DNA of 64,000 bases. Source: Ectocarpus siliculosus. Taxonomy: Eukaryota > Sar > Phaeophyceae > Ectocarpales > Ectocarpaceae. The stretch lies in the NCBI GenBank assembly GCA_000310025.1, contig FN649744.1, forward strand, positions 294,204-358,203. The letters are read 5' to 3'. The first letter of the stretch is position 1. Every line of letters begins with the position of its first letter. This document shows positions 32,290 through 41,354 of the stretch, in pieces. The notes under the pieces are model-generated. The model saw only the letters and a program-made list of their open reading frames with translations. It searched no databases and was not told the origin of the DNA. The translations under genes and the position numbers were made by a program.

Positions 32290-32412
32290 GCAAAGCAAAC
32301 CATAGGGGGGGGGTGTACTCATAGTCGTGCATGCCGTGGTCGTTTGACCATTGACCTCGCATCCCTACAAAGCCGGGACGGAGCACGCCGGGTTCTCACC
32401 GGACCAGGCTCG
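32290..32412 (-). repeat. Retroposon tail, inverted copy inside the gypsy element
   Basis: The reverse complement matches 28872-28985 closely: GGTCCGGTGAGAACCCGGCG, GTAGGGATGCGAGGTCAATGG, GAGTACACCCCCCCC. It shows a SINE-like sequence hitch-hiking in the gypsy 3' region. Confidence 0.7.
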
Positions 32413-32547
32413 GGGAGTTAAAACGATGCACCAAATTTGGGCGTCACCGCAACTAACGACGAACCTAGGTCGCATTGACAATAGGTGAAGGGGAGCGAAA
32501 ACTTTCGACAACCGACCGAGAAGTGACAAACGGGGCGCGAAAGTACG

Positions 32548-32815
32548 CAACACAAAAGCAAGAGCCAGTCTCAAAGAGATTGAGAGGGCGAGCGGAAAGC
32601 ATAAACGAGCAATAGCCAGTCTCGAAATATTCGAGAGGGCGAGCTAGAAACATACAGAAGCAATAGCCAGTCTCGAAAATAGATCGAGAGGGCGAGCTAG
32701 GAACATACAGAAGCAATAGCCAGTCTCGAAAATAGATCGAGAGGGCGAGCTAGAAACATACAGAAGCAATAGCCAGTCTCGAAAATAGATCGAGAGGGCG
32801 AGCTAGAAACACACA
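32548..32815. repeat. 52-bp tandem repeat, about five copies
   Basis: The unit includes AGCAATAGCCAGTCTCGAAA, then TAGATCGAGAGGGCGAGCTAG and AAACATACAG. The last three units are nearly identical and the left ones diverge. Each carries a short CTCGA...TCGAG inverted pair. Confidence 0.85.
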
Positions 32816-32900
32816 GACAAACATACATGAACACAAACATGTAACATACAAACATATACACATACATATACATACACATAAAACAAGGGCAACAGTGCTA

Positions 32901-34115
32901 TCAGGCATCTATAGCCGTACCACGCGACTCGTCTACATTGCGTAAGATACCTCGCATGAAGGGACTACTTCGGTGCAGCTGAAGGCACCAAGAACCACAA
33001 ACAGCTCCCAAAGCTGCCGTGTAGCGCGAAGGGGAGAGGGTGATCTTGACAGGTCCAGGGTCATCCAGGAAGCGAACGACGAAGACGTGTGTATTGTAGT
33101 TGGAGTATGTCCGGAGATTTTCCCTAGCCACCATAGAGCGTCTTGAGCCTTGTACCAGAAGTGTGCGCCAACAGGCAGCACGGTGTTGCGAAAACGGCGG
33201 GCCCAAACATCGCGGGGAACATATTCGTACCCAGGCGACGAGGACCGCTCGCCTTTGATGCGAGACAGTTCACGTTCCGCTGCGCCAATGCGCATGCGAC
33301 GATAGAGACGGTTAGTCTGCCGGTGTTGGTCGGGTGTACCAGCCCAATACAGAAGAATCTGTTTTCGGGAGTGTTGGAGGTCCATTTCTCGTTCCCACGA
33401 GGGCCGCAGAAGACCTTTCCAGTGGGTCTCGTACATGACTGCGAAAACGCCGCCACGTCCTCGAACCGACTGGTGTCCCGTGATTCTCTCAACCTCGAGC
33501 CTACGGACAGGCGCCGAAACATCGTCCGCGGTAACATGGTACGGCGGAGACTTCGTCGTGTAGTTGTTGAGAACATACTGCGTGAGGCCTGCAGGCAAGA
33601 ACCGAGGCATGTCGTCACTATCGTGTGGGTTCGCACACGGTTTGCAACGAGCGACAGAAACTCGGTGCTTGGCATCCACTCCGGGCATATCGGAGGGAAG
33701 ATCCAAATACAGGAGCTTGTCAGCCACCGGACTGCCATCGGGAGCCTTGTTGCAAGGACCGACTGCGAGGATTTTAAAAGGACCTGTCCAATTCAATGAC
33801 AGCTTCCCTTTGAGTACCTGGGAGTCAGCGTCTGCGCGGGCTTTGGAAGTGAGTTTGGCACCTTGGCGGATGGTAGCCAAATGGTTGTAGACCCACACCC
33901 AACCACCGGTAGCGTAAACGGGTAGTTTGTGTAAGGCATCAGACAGTTTCGAGTTCCGTCTTTCCATACGGGAAACTGTGAGTGCGTGTTGTTCACGCAC
34001 TAGCTCGTAGGAGCGCCTTTGCCGATCGGCGGCAAGGTTGCAATACTCGAGCTGATCGCGGGCAAGCGACTGGTGACCACGAGCGTAAATGTTGTCAAAA
34101 ACGGTCAGTGGAAAA
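32901..34115 (-). pseudogene. pol: Gypsy pol C-terminus: chromodomain-like and Tudor-like tail
   Basis: The frame continues the integrase after a one-base break in an A/T4 run at 34112-34115. It shows the integrase end GPFKILAVGPC, then a chromodomain-like stretch (LEVERITGHQS, YETHWKGLLRPSWERE, ILLYWAG). A further ~120 residues follow, with WYKAQDALWWLGKI and VVRFLDDPGPVKITL, which looks like a Tudor-type fold. A second frame break at T4 33118-33121 splits that last module; the continuing frame stops at 32901. Chromodomains on integrases steer insertion to modified chromatin. Domain names rest on motif resemblance only. Confidence 0.75.
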
Positions 34116-37100
34116 CCTGGGAAGGCGTGTCATATGCACCTCATTGGGCGCCAATCCTGTTGCAGCGCTAACGGAGTTGTTGTACGCGAATTCAACATGA
34201 GGGAGATGAATGTCCCAATCATCTTGTCGTTCGTTCACAACCATCGCCAGCATCTGGGCCATGGTGTGGTTCACGCGCTCAACTCCTCCGTTGCCGCTAG
34301 GGTGGTACGCGCTCGTCGTAATTTTTCGGACGCGTAGCAATTTTAGGATGGCAACCGACAGTTTGGAGCAAAACTGCAATCCGTTGTCAGAAAGAATGCT
34401 GAGGGGGCATCCCCAAACAGGCATGTATTTATTGACAAGGACGTCAGCTGTACCTTCAGCTGTGAACTCGGCGTCAGTCACTGCGTACATATTGGCTCTC
34501 CGACTGAAACGGTCAGTGAATAGCAAAATATACGAGAAACCTCGCGGAGTTGTGGGAAGCGGACCAAAATAGTCGACGCTAATCGCGACCCCTGGTGCTG
34601 AAGGCAGAGGGATCGTGAGAATCGGCCAGCGAATAGTCTGGCGCGCAGTTTTGCGGGCCTGACATTTCAAACATCGCCGAATCCACCAACGAGTACTGAT
34701 ACTCATCCCAATCCACCAGTAAAACCTCTCAAGCAAGCTGAGCGTGCGAGCGGTACCAAGGTGGCAGAGGGCGTTGGCATGACAAGCTTGCATGACCCAA
34801 GGTCGCATTAACATGGGCACGTAAATACGAGTGGGTTCGTCATTCAACAGACGTGCAGCTCGTCCTCCGGGACGGTCAGAAGAGACCGGGGGCTTGGTAT
34901 TCTTTCGTACCAAGAGGCAAAGGCCATCGTCAGTGACGAGGCGTCCTTTATCTGCAAGCTCTCGAATATCCTCCAACGATGGTCTATGCCTGGAGTGATA
35001 TGACACTCTGGCAAAGAAATCGACAGGAAGACTCTGAGGGCGTTTGAGGAGAATGTAGCGGATGGTGGCTTCACACACCGGCTCTTTCTGCTGTTCCCGC
35101 GCCCAATCGGCACGCGTGTAGCGTTCGACGGACTCACGGAATTCTAACTCTGCAGGATTGAGGATCATGGAATCCACTGCGGGCGTTGGCTTACCAGCTG
35201 CAGCAGCCGGTTGTGACAAACCCAACAGAGGACCCGTAGGGGCGTCGGTAACCGTCTCCGGCGGCGCAATGGGCACCGTTGGGACAGGTTCGACAGCAGG
35301 CTCAGGCGTGGTGGCAGCTGGTGTCACTCGTGTTTGACGACGAGAAGCGCCTGCAGCGGTAGCTGCACGCGGAGCGTGTGGGGGGATCGACAAATCAGGA
35401 CCGAAACCGTAGTTTACATCGGGTTGAGGCTGACCCGCAGCAGCCGCGGTTCGGCGACGCGTACGAGTAGAGATCAGTTCCGACGGATCAATACGATGCG
35501 GTTGCAACCGAGAGGTCGAAGGCGGCGGCAATGAGTCGGCGGCATCCAAACGATCAGAGTGGGAGCCGGCGTCGACAGTTGCGGTCGCAGGAGACACGAC
35601 AGGGGGCAACCGAGAGTTATCGTCGGCGGTCTGTGTGTCGTGGACAGGGAGCGCAAATGCAGCTGTATCCGTGTGGGGTCGCGCAGACGGTCCGTAAACC
35701 GTGGCGGTGTCCCTATACAATGGTCTCATCGGAGACACAACAGGAGAAGCTGAAGACCGGAGTGCCGGCACAGCGCCCTGTATTTTCTGGGTTGCAGCGG
35801 AAGTAGCCTCAGGCACAGCAAATACGGAGTGGTCGGTGCAAGACAATGCACGATCGACCGCAAGGTGTCGCAAAGGTCCTCGCGCATTGACGTACGGAAA
35901 AACACGAGCGACGAATTCTCCTGCAGGAGCATCAAGGTCGTCAATCCTCATTCGAGGCCCGTGTTTGCGAAAATCCGCAAAATCATCGGAAGTGAGGGGT
36001 AGCCCACCCAAAGCGGCGTTCTCGCTCGGGGGCGCCAGCCCACCCAAACCAACGCCAGGCGTGGTTTGTCCGGGTGGTGCGTGACCTGTCGCTCGGATCA
36101 GATACACACCAACGTCTTCTGGGGACGTCAAACGGCTGTTACCGTTGATGTCGGCGGCAGTAGGCTCAATCGGCAGACGAGACAGCATGTCAGCGTTTCC
36201 GTTGGAGGCACCTCGTCGGTACTCCAACGTGTAGCTGTATGCTTCAAGGAACTCAATCCAGCGTTGGACGCGTGGGTTGTGCTCGCTGATTTCTGACAAA
36301 ATTTCCAGCGCCTTATTGTCGGAATAGATGCGGAAGTGTGTGCCACGAAGGTATTCGCGGAGACGCTTGATCGCCCATACAACGGCTCCTGCTTCGAGAT
36401 CGAGAGCGGTCCAGTTGCGTTCAGCGTCGAGCGTGGCTCTGCTGATGAAAACGATCGGCCGTACCGAGCCGTCTTTCTGCTCTTGCTCCAGCGCGGCGCC
36501 GAGACCGTCGGAGCTGGCGTCACAGCAAAGACGTAAAGGGCGTGTACCGTCCGCGATAGCGTCCCAATCAGGAAACACTAAAATGGGCGGTTTCGCGAGT
36601 TCAGCCAGTAGGCTGCGAACAGTTGTTTCCATGTCGCTCGTGAAAGCGAAGGGAACACCTTTTTTGAGCAAGTGCGTAATGGACTTTACACGCTTGGCCA
36701 TGTCTCTGAGGAAACGTCGGTAGTAGCTCCGACCACCCATGAGTGACCTGAGTTGCTTGACGGTCGTAGGCATGGGCATACCTGCCAGGGCGGCTACTTT
36801 ACGGGCGTTGGGGAGGACACCTTTCGAAGATATGGTGTGCCCCAAGAAGTCAGCCTTGGTGGTACCGATGGTGGCTTTCGAGGGAGAAAGTTTGAGGTCG
36901 TACTTTCTCAACCGTTCGAAGAGCGTGCGCATATTACGGACATGCTGCAGTGGGCCTTCGTCAAAAACAACGACGTCATCGAGGTATGCCTCGACTCCAT
37001 CGAGTCCTTTGATTACTTCGTTAATCACTTTTACAAAGTGGCCTGCGGATTGGCTAGCACCCATCGGCATGCGGAGCCATTCGAACAAACGAGTGGGGGT

Positions 37101-38240
37101 CGCAAAAGCCGTAAGGGGGATAGTGTCCTTGTGGACAGTGATCTGGTGGAAAGAACCCGTGAAATCGAATAGCGAGAAAATCGAACCTCTGTTGAGTTTC
37201 GTTAGAATCTCGCCGACTCGGGGGATGGGAAGTTGACCAAAGCTGCTGATATGGTTCAACTTTCTGTAGTTAACCGTGATGCGTATTCCACCAGACTTCT
37301 TTGGTATAACCACGATGGGGCTGGAATAAGGAGAGGTCGAGTGCTGAATTAGGCCAGCAGCTAGATACTGGTCCAAAATGGCATCGACTTGCTTTGCAAC
37401 CAAAGGATTCATACGGTACGGTTTGGACGTCACAGGGGGACAATCCGGAGGTACTTTGATCTCAAACGGCATCAGGGAACAGGACCCTAAATCCGTCGAG
37501 GATGTGGAAAACACGTCTTGGAAATCATGCAAAAGATCACCAGGTTCTGTGATGACCTCTGGTGACCAACCAGGACCGTGTAAATCAAACTTAACCAACT
37601 TCAGGTGAGGCGGCAAGCGATTCCACAATGACTCAAAGCTAACTCTCTGATCAGCGCTCAACCGCTCCATCACATGCTGTGGTGGCGGCGAGGGCGAAGT
37701 GTGAGCGGGGGCAGGGGCCGCAGGGGGTGATTTCCCTGGGTCCGGCACAGGAGGATCGGTGGATCGTAGGTTGTGCACGAAGGGATCGTGGCAACGCACC
37801 TGCGGATCGACGGTCCTGTCCGCGCTATCCTCGGTAGAACCCAAAATAGGTCCAGGCACCGAACATGAAGTATCAGCTTCGTCACTAAACTGTTGTTCTA
37901 AATGCTCTACCGGGACGCGCATCAGCGGGGCGGCAGCAGTACCGAGCAAGTCTCCTGGCTCAAGTTCTGCAGCACCCGCGAGCGGCACAAACTGACGTCC
38001 GTCGGAGACAAAGATTTCTTCGTTCGACGAAACATCAGGCAACATGTCGACAATGTATTGACCCGTCAGAGCCGGTGTACCGTTGGAACGCACCAAGTTG
38101 ACTTCAATCATTTGGTGGTCGTCTGACAATGAAGTACCCGTTGGCCCTGCATAACGGAGCTGGAATTGGTCCGCCGGGGCTGTGAAATCGGGCACATACG
38201 CGACCGCACCAGAATCATCCTGGTGGGCAAGCGTATATTC
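34095..38240 (-). CDS. pol: Gypsy pol: reverse transcriptase, RNase H, integrase
   Basis: About 1,380 codons in one open frame. RT (roughly residues 230-460) has RMPMGASQSAGHF and the catalytic YLDD near residue 404. RNase H follows with CCDASSDGLG and YSDNKALEIL. A ~270-residue Pro/Ala/Thr-rich linker precedes integrase. Its HHCC zinc region includes CHANALCHLGTART and CLKCQARK near residue 1130. The DDE triad shows Asp in VDYFGP, Asp in LSDNG and Glu in GGVERVN, with about 35 residues between the second Asp and the Glu. Catalytic residues look intact. The stop at 34095 results from a frame break at 34112-34115. The nominal start at 38195 is a GTG; translation must enter from the protease frame. 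Confidence 0.93.
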   Translation of the reverse strand, partial: EYTLAHQDDSGAVAYVPDFTAPADQFQLRYAGPTGTSLSDDHQMIEVNLVRSNGTPALTGQYIVDMLPDVSSNEEIFVSDGRQFVPLAGAAELEPGDLLGTAAAPLMRVPVEHLEQQFSDEADTSCSVPGPILGSTEDSADRTVDPQVRCHDPFVHNLRSTDPPVPDPGKSPPAAPAPAHTSPSPPPQHVMERLSADQRVSFESLWNRLPPHLKLVKFDLHGPGWSPEVITEPGDLLHDFQDVFSTSSTDLGSCSLMPFEIKVPPDCPPVTSKPYRMNPLVAKQVDAILDQYLAAGLIQHSTSPYSSPIVVIPKKSGGIRITVNYRKLNHISSFGQLPIPRVGEILTKLNRGSIFSLFDFTGSFHQITVHKDTIPLTAFATPTRLFEWLRMPMGASQSAGHFVKVINEVIKGLDGVEAYLDDVVVFDEGPLQHVRNMRTLFERLRKYDLKLSPSKATIGTTKADFLGHTISSKGVLPNARKVAALAGMPMPTTVKQLRSLMGGRSYYRRFLRDMAKRVKSITHLLKKGVPFAFTSDMETTVRSLLAELAKPPILVFPDWDAIADGTRPLRLCCDASSDGLGAALEQEQKDGSVRPIVFISRATLDAERNWTALDLEAGAVVWAIKRLREYLRGTHFRIYSDNKALEILSEISEHNPRVQRWIEFLEAYSYTLEYRRGASNGNADMLSRLPIEPTAADINGNSRLTSPEDVGVYLIRATGHAPPGQTTPGVGLGGLAPPSENAALGGLPLTSDDFADFRKHGPRMRIDDLDAPAGEFVARVFPYVNARGPLRHLAVDRALSCTDHSVFAVPEATSAATQKIQGAVPALRSSASPVVSPMRPLYRDTATVYGPSARPHTDTAAFALPVHDTQTADDNSRLPPVVSPATATVDAGSHSDRLDAADSLPPPSTSRLQPHRIDPSELISTRTRRRTAAAAGQPQPDVNYGFGPDLSIPPHAPRAATAAGASRRQTRVTPAATTPEPAVEPVPTVPIAPPETVTDAPTGPLLGLSQPAAAAGKPTPAVDSMILNPAELEFRESVERYTRADWAREQQKEPVCEATIRYILLKRPQSLPVDFFARVSYHSRHRPSLEDIRELADKGRLVTDDGLCLLVRKNTKPPVSSDRPGGRAARLLNDEPTRIYVPMLMRPWVMQACHANALCHLGTARTLSLLERFYWWIGMSISTRWWIRRCLKCQARKTARQTIRWPILTIPLPSAPGVAISVDYFGPLPTTPRGFSYILLFTDRFSRRANMYAVTDAEFTAEGTADVLVNKYMPVWGCPLSILSDNGLQFCSKLSVAILKLLRVRKITTSAYHPSGNGGVERVNHTMAQMLAMVVNERQDDWDIHLPHVEFAYNNSVSAATGLAPNEVHMTRLPRFSTDRF

Positions 38241-38630
38241 ACCAAAACGCGATTGTCCAGTGGCCTCGGAGGCAACATACGGTACGTGCGAGTGTTAAAT
38301 CGCATGAAACTATCGTGTCCCAATAGGATGGGAAACTGCATGGTGTTTGCAGGGACGATGTGCGCCCAAACGGCAAGAGAAGCCGAAGGCGTATCACCGT
38401 GGAAAAATTGCACACTCAGACGGACTGTATCAGACGTCTGAAGAGACTCGGATTTACCAAAACCTCCCCAAGAACGTGAGTTACCGTGCGAGATGCAGGC
38501 CTCTGAGATGGCTCCCATGGCTTTGAGGGTACCGACAGCGTTGCTGTTGATGAACGTGGCCGGTGATCCTGAATCGAGCAGAGCGGCGCAACCATATTGT
38601 GATTTGGCTGGCCCAGCGTGGATTTTTTAC
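38196..38630 (-). CDS. pro: Gypsy aspartic protease segment
   Basis: The protease frame has the active-site motif LLDSGSPATFINSNA near 38560 and a downstream ILLGHDSFMRFNTRTYR stretch, consistent with a retropepsin-like domain that matures the polyprotein. It lies +1 relative to the NADAR ORF, with the shift in an A6 run (38623-38628, T on the plus strand). It is again one base off relative to pol, with the shift in an A4 run (38244-38247). Both breaks are in homopolymers, so sequencing error, decay or a programmed shift are possible. Only errors or mutations explain both simply. Confidence 0.8.
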
Positions 38631-40403
38631 TCGAGTCGTAAATGAAGCGTCGTCAACTGTAACAACACCACCTACGAGGCAAGGACCATGCTCAGCGAGC
38701 AACGGTACACGATCTTCCTCATTATACTCAGCGGACGTAACCGCGAGAACTTCAGCGCTGTGATCCCTTGGAACATGCGCTGATTTTATGCGGTAACCTG
38801 ACGACGGGGCGGCCTCCTCGGCGGCAGCCGTCGAAATACGCTCTTGCGTTGCAGGGTTAACCTCATGTATTGTATTCCGGAGCTGAGCGTCGGACAAAAC
38901 TTGTGGTGGAAGTGTCGGCGTCGGCGCGTGCTCTCGGAGTAGGTCTCGAACAACCTGCAGGCTTTTTCCAAGCAGATTGGAGCCCCGCCATAAAGAGGGT
39001 TGGATTGCAGCAGGATCATCCGCGCGATGTCCAACGCCCCATATGGCATCGAATGGGCTAGCTTCGACGAGCATTTTGTCGCCGGTGCCCAAAAGATGTT
39101 GTCGCATAGCGGGATTTTGCGAAAATTTGTAGTAGGAGGCGACACGCACCACGTTTTCACGCTCGCACTCCCAAACAGCTTCGTCAAACCCTTTAACTTG
39201 GCGACCGTAACGCTTATGTTTAATCGGGTCAGAAACACGCATAATCCGCCGCAACGTATCTTGGTCGCCAAAGAGACGAGCCTTGGCAGCCGCGAAGAAT
39301 TGTTCTCCACAAGAGTATTCCACACCATCTACAGTAAAGACGGAGGGCGTCCATTGCGAGAAAACCGACGGGGCTTGCCAGAACAACACCATGTCAGGTG
39401 TGCAGTACTCCTTGCTCGGATCAAACGCTGGTGGTGAACACCTGGCGTCGGTCGGAGGAGGAGGGTAGATACGAATACCAGCTATAGCGGAGGAGGGGGA
39501 TGTCTGTTTCCCCAAGTCCTCTACTCTTCCAACAGCGCAACCCGGTGGGGGTGTATAGTCTGTAGTGCTTTCGCTAGAATCCATCACGTTGGAGACATGA
39601 CGGACCTCCCTTGACGAGGGTCGCGAGTTTTTCGCTGTTTGTTCAGCGAGGGGCGCAATCGGAGCGTCCTCCGAATACGGTGTTGTCAGCACCTCCGTGG
39701 TCGCGGTTGGGGACTGCTCAGTTTTGGTACTCCGCGAATCGCAAACCACGGGAAATCGACGCGTATTTCTTTCAACGCAATCGGTCATACTCGCTTCACC
39801 GTGCGGCGAGTGACTTTTATTACCGTCTCCAGTTCCATCGGCTGTATCGCCGCAGGCTGTCGATGACCCGTACGCAGTGGACATGTCCAAAGCATCGCTC
39901 GAGGTGGCTAAACCCGGCGACACTTCATGTATTGTCGACAACGTAGGTGTCCTAACGGTCTTCCACGAGGACGTCTGAGCGGACCTCTTGGGCATGCTCG
40001 ACAATCCCGACCTTCCGTACCCGCACCTCAAACCGACCCTTGCATTCGTGTAGCCAACACGTGATGGTTCAGGCTGGTTTGCGGGCGGCAACGTGGTGTA
40101 ATCGTGCGTTGTGCAAGCTGCTCGAGCTGTGTTTAAGCTCGGGGAGCCGCCTTCAAGACAGGTCGCTCCTTGAGTTCCTAACCTTGGGGTATATTTACAG
40201 ACGACAGCGCTGAAGCTGCCGTGATCGGGAGTGTGGGCGACACCATCTTCACCCGATGAGGCCGAAGCAGTACCGCTTGTAGCGGAAGTGTCGGTTGTAG
40301 GAACAGGAGTGGTACACTCGACCGTACCTACTATACGCGCATCCTGCGACACATATCTAGCTGCTCCCTGTTTTGCCATCGGCGGGTCGGGGAGTAACGA
40401 CAA
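38481..40403 (-). CDS. NADAR-domain protein between Gag and protease of the gypsy element
   Basis: 640-codon frame. Residues 1 to ~330 are Ser/Thr/Pro-rich and disordered-looking. Residues ~334-491 (38930-39402) form a complete NADAR/YbiA-like domain: DMVLFWQAP, YSCGEQFFAAAKARLFGD, IMRVSDP, GRQVKGFDEAVWE, YYKFSQNP and EASPFDAIWGVG, in family order. The conserved Glu and Trp of these motifs are present. Bacterial NADAR proteins hydrolyse N-glycosidic bonds of ADP-ribose derivatives, and some reverse ADP-ribosylation of DNA guanine. The frame is in register with the upstream zinc-knuckle Gag, separated by a single TGA. It runs into the protease after a one-base shift. Its role here is unknown; countering host ADP-ribosylation is speculation. 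Confidence 0.9.
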   Translation of the reverse strand: MSLLPDPPMAKQGAARYVSQDARIVGTVECTTPVPTTDTSATSGTASASSGEDGVAHTPDHGSFSAVVCKYTPRLGTQGATCLEGGSPSLNTARAACTTHDYTTLPPANQPEPSRVGYTNARVGLRCGYGRSGLSSMPKRSAQTSSWKTVRTPTLSTIHEVSPGLATSSDALDMSTAYGSSTACGDTADGTGDGNKSHSPHGEASMTDCVERNTRRFPVVCDSRSTKTEQSPTATTEVLTTPYSEDAPIAPLAEQTAKNSRPSSREVRHVSNVMDSSESTTDYTPPPGCAVGRVEDLGKQTSPSSAIAGIRIYPPPPTDARCSPPAFDPSKEYCTPDMVLFWQAPSVFSQWTPSVFTVDGVEYSCGEQFFAAAKARLFGDQDTLRRIMRVSDPIKHKRYGRQVKGFDEAVWECERENVVRVASYYKFSQNPAMRQHLLGTGDKMLVEASPFDAIWGVGHRADDPAAIQPSLWRGSNLLGKSLQVVRDLLREHAPTPTLPPQVLSDAQLRNTIHEVNPATQERISTAAAEEAAPSSGYRIKSAHVPRDHSAEVLAVTSAEYNEEDRVPLLAEHGPCLVGGVVTVDDASFTTRVKNPRWASQITIWLRRSARFRITGHVHQQQRCRYPQSHGSHLRGLHLAR

Positions 40404-40433
40404 GCCGCCGTTGGGCTGTCAGTTACCAGCATT
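40404..40433 (-). other. In-frame TGA between Gag and the NADAR-protease ORF
   Basis: Gag ends ...YNAGN, then TGA (40419-40421) followed by CAG. The same frame reads on without another stop into the NADAR ORF. This is the arrangement of stop-readthrough retroelements, but it could also be a mutation in an originally continuous frame. Confidence 0.6.
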
Positions 40434-41354
40434 ATACGTTCCAGGAGTGCGGGCATTTGGGTTGGAGTCTACGGGGAGTCGGCTGTTGATTCTTAACGCC
40501 GGCTGCGCGTGTGTGGCAGACGCTGGAGCAGTACCTGCATGAGGCTGGTATGCTACCAATGTGTGCTGTTGGGCTAGTGCACTAGATTGCAGCAGGCCCT
40601 GTGGTGGCGGTTGATGCCACGTCTGAGTGTATTGTTGCGGGTTTGGAGCGTTACCAGCGTATTGAACTCTATGAGCTGGTCTGTGGGAACGGCGCCGGTT
40701 TTGTTGGCCATTCGAGTTGCGTGAGCCGTGTGTTGTGGCAGTCGCAGGCTTAGTCCTCCAGGACCGCAAGCGCTCTTGCCACAGGCGAAACGTGTCATCA
40801 CCATCAGTCAGTGCACCTAAATCTGGGTTCAGGACACCACTAGCATTGGTGAAAGGCTGTTCACAGTGTTTGATTGAGTGGCCAGACCCGTGACAGTTTA
40901 AACAACGGCCAGCATTCGCGCTGAACGCTTGTGCTCGGTCAGCTCTAGTCCCACGGAGTGGTGTCCAAAGGGGGGGGAGTTGACGTTTGAAACCATTGGA
41001 AACAACAGCATGCACTGTCCCCCAATGATCATCGGTGGCCAGCGGCCAAGCATCGTAGCTAACACAAAACACATCATGAATTGGCTCTGCCTTAACACGC
41101 ATGACCGATTTGCCACGTGCTCCCTGGGAGCTCCAAGGCTGCTGCGATTGCGTCGTCGAACGTCCTTGAGAACGACTACCGCCTTGCGAATGCAACGATA
41201 ATCCACTGAGCGAGAGCGTAGCATATTGCTCGCCATTCTCTGCCTTAACCTTAGAGGTCGTGAACTCATTCAGCACTCGCCACATCTCATCCAGACTACT
41301 ATAGGGTTCTGCAGCGGTACGCTTTGCACCCGGAAAACAGTCAGACATCATCAC
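40419..41354 (-). CDS. gag: Gypsy Gag C-terminus with CCHC zinc knuckle
   Basis: About 310 codons. It contains a nucleocapsid knuckle CLNCHGSGHSIKHC (C-x2-C-x4-H-x4-C, near 40865-40905) and a Gln/Pro/His-rich tail. The first residues, MMSDCFPGAKR, join naturally to the capsid-like frame at 41355-41620 if one base is restored near 41365-41370 (AAGATC, likely a lost G). It binds element RNA in particles. Confidence 0.8.
   Translation of the reverse strand: MMMSDCFPGAKRTAAEPYSSLDEMWRVLNEFTTSKVKAENGEQYATLSLSGLSLHSQGGSRSQGRSTTQSQQPWSSQGARGKSVMRVKAEPIHDVFCVSYDAWPLATDDHWGTVHAVVSNGFKRQLPPLWTPLRGTRADRAQAFSANAGRCLNCHGSGHSIKHCEQPFTNASGVLNPDLGALTDGDDTFRLWQERLRSWRTKPATATTHGSRNSNGQQNRRRSHRPAHRVQYAGNAPNPQQYTQTWHQPPPQGLLQSSALAQQHTLVAYQPHAGTAPASATHAQPALRINSRLPVDSNPNARTPGTYNAGN

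Larger units (their letters stand above)
31559..32900 (-). other. 3' untranslated region of the NADAR gypsy element
   Basis: No ORF with a family motif. It contains a 52-bp tandem array at 32548-32815 and an inverted copy of a retroposon tail at 32290-32412. Confidence 0.6.
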
